Positions 61,364 through 64,000 of a stretch of 64,000 nucleotides of DNA are shown here, piece after piece (position 1 is the first letter of the stretch; every line of letters begins with the position of its first letter). The DNA is from Corynebacterium incognita. GTDB taxonomy: Bacteria; Actinomycetota; Actinomycetes; Mycobacteriales; Mycobacteriaceae. The translations under genes and the position numbers were made by a program. The stretch covers positions 434,001-498,000 of the forward strand of contig NZ_CP059404.1 of the NCBI RefSeq assembly GCF_014217255.1. The letters are read 5' to 3'. The notes beneath the pieces are model-generated. The model searched no databases and was not told the DNA's origin. It worked only from the letters and a program-made list of their open reading frames with translations.

Positions 61364-62152
61364 ATGGCACAAGGCGATGACAAGGCAGCAGCAAAGGCTG
61401 CCAAGAAGCAACAGCGCGCCGCGAAGCGCGCGCAAGGCAAGCAGACCCGCTCCCAGATGTGGCAGGCGTTCAACCTGCAACGCAAGCAGGACAAGGCGCT
61501 CATCCCGCTCATGCTGCTGGCGTTTTTGGGCCTGGGACTTCTCTTCTTCCTCATCGGCCTGCTGTTCAACGGCCAGTGGGTCATGCTCATCGTCGGCCTG
61601 CTGCTCGGCGCAGTGTTGGCTATGTTCATCTTCACCCGCCGCCTGGAGCGCGACATGTACAAGCGCGTCGAAGACCAGCCGGGCGCGGCTGGTTGGGCGC
61701 TGGAGAACATGCGCAACACGGTGGGCATCGTATGGATCGCCAAGTCCGGCATCGCCGCCACCCGCCAGCAGGACCTGGTGCACCGCGTCATCGGTAACCC
61801 GGGCGTCATCCTGGTCGGCGAGGGCGACCGCAAGCGCCTGGCCCCCACTATGGGCCAGCTGCGCAAGCGCATTGACCGCATCGCCGGCGGCGTGCCCATC
61901 CACGAGGTCTACGTCGGCTCCGGCGAGGACGAGGTCCCGATTTCCAAACTGCAGCGCCACCTGATGAAGTTGCCGCGCAACTACAGCAAGGACCAGACCT
62001 ACGAGATTGCCCGCAAGATCGAGGCCATGGACAACCTGCCGGGCGCCGGTGGTGCCCCAGGCATGCCAAAGGGCCCGATGCCGAAGCAGGCGCAGAACAT
62101 GGCGGGCATGAACCGCCGCATGCGCCGCATGGCCGACCGCAAGAAGAAGTAG
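61364..62152 (+). CDS. DUF4191 family membrane protein
   Basis: A 262-residue actinobacterial DUF4191 protein, homologous in position to Rv2219 after lipA. A basic N-terminus of about 40 residues is followed by two membrane helices (LIPLMLLAFLGLGLLFFLIG and VMLIVGLLLGAVLAMFIF). The cytoplasmic domain contains QPGAAGWALENMRNTVG and QDLVHRVIGNPGVILVGEG. The C-terminus is Met/Gly/Arg rich. Function is unknown. Confidence 0.88.
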   Translation: MAQGDDKAAAKAAKKQQRAAKRAQGKQTRSQMWQAFNLQRKQDKALIPLMLLAFLGLGLLFFLIGLLFNGQWVMLIVGLLLGAVLAMFIFTRRLERDMYKRVEDQPGAAGWALENMRNTVGIVWIAKSGIAATRQQDLVHRVIGNPGVILVGEGDRKRLAPTMGQLRKRIDRIAGGVPIHEVYVGSGEDEVPISKLQRHLMKLPRNYSKDQTYEIARKIEAMDNLPGAGGAPGMPKGPMPKQAQNMAGMNRRMRRMADRKKK

Positions 62153-62189
62153 CGCGTCACGGCGCCAAAGCGCCTTCGCACCAGCTCAA

Positions 62190-62222
62190 CACAAAGCCGC
62201 CGGGAATACCTGCGGCTTTGTG
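62190..62222. terminator. Bidirectional hairpin between DUF4191 and the arsR-permease-peptide operon
   Basis: Eleven-bp stem CACAAAGCCGC (62190-62200) / GCGGCTTTGTG (62212-62222). A second perfect hairpin, CTTTCATG-GGAG-CATGAAAG, lies at 62226-62245. Together they fill the gap between the two convergent units. Confidence 0.7.
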
Positions 62223-62261
62223 CATCTTTCATGGGAGCATGAAAGCCCAACAACCTAGCGG

Positions 62262-62402
62262 TTATTCGCAGCCTTTTGATTCCTCTGTCGAGCAATCAGT
62301 CGCCTGCCCGCCGGTCTCCTGTTCCTCCCCTTCGTCGGGAACGATTTCTACGGCACAGCAATCCTGTGATTGGTTCTTTTTGAATAGGTCTTTAAATCCC
62401 AT
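62262..62402 (-). CDS. 46-residue Cys-Cys small protein downstream of the permease
   Basis: A small reverse-strand gene encoding 46 residues. It begins MGFKDLFKKNQSQDCCAVEI, continues with an acidic stretch (VPDEGEEQE) and ends with two more Cys (residues 37 and 45). Support for it being real: AAAGGA about 10 nt before the ATG, a 42-nt gap from the permease stop, same strand as arsR-permease, and a composition typical of small metal-binding peptides with a DCC motif that I recall near such permeases. The Cys pair at 15-16 and acidic residues suggest metal or metalloid binding. Function is inferred, not known. Confidence 0.72.
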   Translation of the reverse strand: MGFKDLFKKNQSQDCCAVEIVPDEGEEQETGGQATDCSTEESKGCE

Positions 62403-62444
62403 GATTCTTGTTAATCCTTTCCGTATTCTTTCGCGTTGACATAG

Positions 62445-63326
62445 TTACGCAAGCAACGTCATGGCGTAGCCTGCGATGACGGCGGCGCTCACGATAGATG
62501 CCACAAAGCCGACCAATAGCTTCGGTTTGAAGACGGCCGAGAGCATGGACAGCTCCGGCGGCGAGGCCCCCGCCCCACCGACCATCAGGGCAAAGATTGG
62601 TCCTACAGCAACCCCGGCTCCAGAAAGCGCCATTCCTATCGGCAGCATGGTTTCCAGACGGACGTAGAGAGGAATCCCTACTACGGCAGCGAGCGGAACG
62701 AGCCACCAGATTCCATCGCCGACCAAAAACTGAAGGGATTCCGCGGGAACTGCCCCGTAGATAAACGCACCAATTGCCACGCCGATCGTCATGGGCAGCA
62801 AGAGCGGGCGAAGATCCTCCCACGCAGTACGCAGCGCTACGGGCGATTCTTTCCGCACGCCCTGCCAGGGGGCGTCGTCGCCGACTTTGCCTCCCTGCAC
62901 CTTGACGCGCCTCATGTGGCCTTCCAGCCCCAGAACCGACCACAGGACCGGGATGATCAGAGAAACAATAACCATGATCGCCGCGTAACTGAGTGCAATT
63001 CGCCCACCGAACAACGCCCACATGCCAGAGACGATGATGGGGTTGAGCAAAGGGGACGAAATCAGGAAGGTCGCTGCTGTGCGAAAACCGACGCCAGAGT
63101 TGAGCATGTTAACGAACATAGGAATCGTCGAGCACGAGCAGAATGGGGTAATCATTCCCAAGGCTAGCCCTTTAACCTCCGCAGGAACTTTCCCTCCAGC
63201 GAGCCATGATTGAATCCGCTGCGGCCCCCACCGTCGATTCACTAAGGCAACGAGGAAGGACACCCCGAGGAAGAGAACAAACAGCTCGGCGAACAGGACG
63301 GCAAAGGTCTGAACGACTTCAAGCAT
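62445..63326 (-). CDS. ArsP/YraQ (DUF318) family permease
   Basis: A 293-residue membrane protein with about eight helices. The family signature ITPFCSCSTIPMFVNML (Cys63 and Cys65) lies after the first helix, and a matching second-half block SGAGVAVGPIFALMVGGAG follows later. This family includes ArsP, an efflux permease for trivalent organoarsenicals; other members have no known substrate. The ATG at 63326 has GGGGAG upstream and overlaps the arsR stop by 8 nt (ATGCTTGA), so translation is coupled. A long cytoplasmic loop (about residues 125-165) separates the two halves. Confidence 0.88.
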   Translation of the reverse strand: MLEVVQTFAVLFAELFVLFLGVSFLVALVNRRWGPQRIQSWLAGGKVPAEVKGLALGMITPFCSCSTIPMFVNMLNSGVGFRTAATFLISSPLLNPIIVSGMWALFGGRIALSYAAIMVIVSLIIPVLWSVLGLEGHMRRVKVQGGKVGDDAPWQGVRKESPVALRTAWEDLRPLLLPMTIGVAIGAFIYGAVPAESLQFLVGDGIWWLVPLAAVVGIPLYVRLETMLPIGMALSGAGVAVGPIFALMVGGAGASPPELSMLSAVFKPKLLVGFVASIVSAAVIAGYAMTLLA

Positions 63327-63732
63327 CGTCGCTCCCCATGGCCACATTGTGTGGTCCTAAGTTCGACGAAGCGGGCGTCTCGACGCAGCAGGCTTTCTGC
63401 CCCTCCGGAGTCAATGTGGCAATGTGAGCCAACCATTTCACCGGCTCCGCGAGCTGTTCACAGCAAATCGAGTTGAGCGTTGCGCGGCCCTTCGGCACGG
63501 ACTCGACGACCCCCGACTTCCGCAGCGCTGCCAGATGGTGGCTGACCAGTGCCTGACTCATTCCGGTGACCTCGTGAACCTCCCGGTTAGTCATTGGGCG
63601 CTCCGCAAGCGTCAACACGATGCCGAGGCGTTTCTCATCGGACAAGGCCGCGAGAGTTGGAGCTAGCAACTTCGCTTGTTCCAGCGGAGTTAAATCGGAT
63701 AAAGGCAGGTGAAAGATTGCAGATTGAACCAT
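63319..63732 (-). CDS. ArsR/SmtB family metalloregulator
   Basis: A 137-residue winged-helix repressor. The DNA-binding part is LSDEKRLGIVLTLAERPMTN and TGMSQALVSHHLAALRKSG (recognition helix about residues 57-75). Cys pairs at about 90-91 (SICCEQ) and 115-116 (KACCVE) are candidate metal or metalloid ligands. I chose the ATG at 63732 because a TTG further upstream falls inside the operator palindrome. TAATGT lies 7 nt before the ATG. It heads the operon with the permease and the Cys-Cys peptide. Confidence 0.9.
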   Translation of the reverse strand: MVQSAIFHLPLSDLTPLEQAKLLAPTLAALSDEKRLGIVLTLAERPMTNREVHEVTGMSQALVSHHLAALRKSGVVESVPKGRATLNSICCEQLAEPVKWLAHIATLTPEGQKACCVETPASSNLGPHNVAMGSDDA

Positions 63733-63739
63733 GCCCCCG

Positions 63740-63780
63740 ACATTATCAAACGAACGCTTGTTAAACAAGCGATCGTTTGA
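63740..63780 (-). promoter_or_regulatory. Palindromic operator and promoter of the arsR operon
   Basis: A 35-bp palindrome at 63746-63780 has 17-bp arms (TCAAACGAACGCTTGTT on the left) around one central A, with one mismatch. On the reverse strand, -35 TTGTTT (63763-63768), a 17-nt spacer and -10 TAATGT (63740-63745) overlap it. A bound ArsR dimer would block the promoter. Confidence 0.8.
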
Positions 63781-63794
63781 ATGACAAGTAAGAG

Positions 63795-64000
63795 CTAGGA
63801 CAAGATGACCGCAGTACCCGTAGCGCGGTCATGGACGCCGCGGCCGTCGTGATCCACCATCGCGGCCGGGAAGAAGAACGCGGTGAGTACGGTGCGCACC
63901 GCCGCACGCCAGAAGCCCACGCGCTCGGACGGGACGTCGACACGCGCCACGCCCATGCCCAGCATTGCCATGCCCGGGGTACGCGCGAACAACCAACCGG
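63795..64000 (-). CDS. RDD family membrane protein (C-terminal part only)
   Basis: The last 67 codons of a gene that continues beyond 64000 on the reverse strand. The visible C-terminus reads GWLFARTPGMAMLGMGVARV, then an Arg/Val segment and VRTVLTAFFFPAAMVDHDGR, ending HDRATGTAVILS. This is the end of an RDD domain. In related genomes an RDD protein lies next to the DUF4191 gene and glnA. The arsR module sits between them here. Start and N-terminal helices are outside the window. Confidence 0.85.
   Translation of the reverse strand, partial: GWLFARTPGMAMLGMGVARVDVPSERVGFWRAAVRTVLTAFFFPAAMVDHDGRGVHDRATGTAVILS

Overview
The window is a GC-rich chromosomal segment of a Corynebacterium (order Mycobacteriales). 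The evidence is a division/cell-wall cluster with wag31 and sepF beside ftsZ, mycolic-acid-bacterium markers (mptA, pimB', pknL with its Rv2175c-type neighbour), the actinobacterial qcrCAB-ctaCEF respiratory supercomplex genes, ltsA-type asnB and an E2p-type SucB. The species is not certain. A glycine cleavage operon is present, which C. glutamicum lacks as far as I recall. I see no tRNA, rRNA, insertion sequence, prophage or CRISPR array.

Layout. (1) 1-20200, minus strand: the dcw cluster. In transcription order it runs mraZ, rsmH, an ftsL-like gene, pbpB (ftsI), murE, murF, mraY, murD, ftsW, murG, murC, ftsQ, ftsZ, pgeF, yggS, sepF, yggT and the first 37 codons of wag31. An MraZ operator overlaps the promoter in front of mraZ. 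(2) 20200-21880: a gene-free stretch with TGGGG repeats, then a DUF3040 membrane protein and a SAV_6107-type HEPN protein. (3) 21888-34456: a block syntenic with M. tuberculosis Rv2173-Rv2188c: idsA, mptA, Rv2175c-like regulator, pknL, aroG (class II DAHP synthase), exoribonuclease, plsC-like acyltransferase, ROK glucokinase and pimB'. Two paralogous acyltransferase-3 membrane proteins flank the exoribonuclease. (4) 34514-36497: two NlpC/P60 cell-wall hydrolases, the second with a long leader and MtrA-like boxes. (5) 37331-46065: qcrCAB, ctaE, ctaF, ctaC and divergent asnB/ltsA. (6) 46077-52369: a frameshifted DUF559 gene, an ErpA-type Fe-S carrier, DUF3043, an orphan cobT, ilvE, pepA and a conserved hypothetical. 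(7) 52508-62152: a lipoate-centred cluster: sucB with three lipoyl domains, gcvP, gcvT, gcvH, lipB, lipA and a DUF4191 protein. (8) 62262-64000: a small accessory module, arsR - ArsP/YraQ-type permease - a 46-residue Cys-Cys peptide, next to the 3' end of an RDD-family gene.

How the genes work together. Region 1 makes lipid II and builds the septum. Regions 3 and 4 add isoprenoid precursor, lipomannan/PIM mannosylation, phospholipid acylation and peptidoglycan hydrolysis, with PknL as a likely signalling input. Region 5 is the aerobic respiratory chain. Region 7 combines lipoate-dependent enzymes with the enzymes that make and attach lipoate.

Most noteworthy items: the ArsR/permease/Cys-Cys-peptide operon with a 35-bp palindromic operator; about a dozen genes with a -10-like hexamer 6-8 nt before the start codon and no clear Shine-Dalgarno sequence (likely leaderless mRNAs); tandem TGGGG-N5-TGGGG repeats in an apparently empty region; a recent in-frame 351-bp duplication of a lipoyl domain in sucB; and an orphan CobT with Gln where the family motif has Glu.
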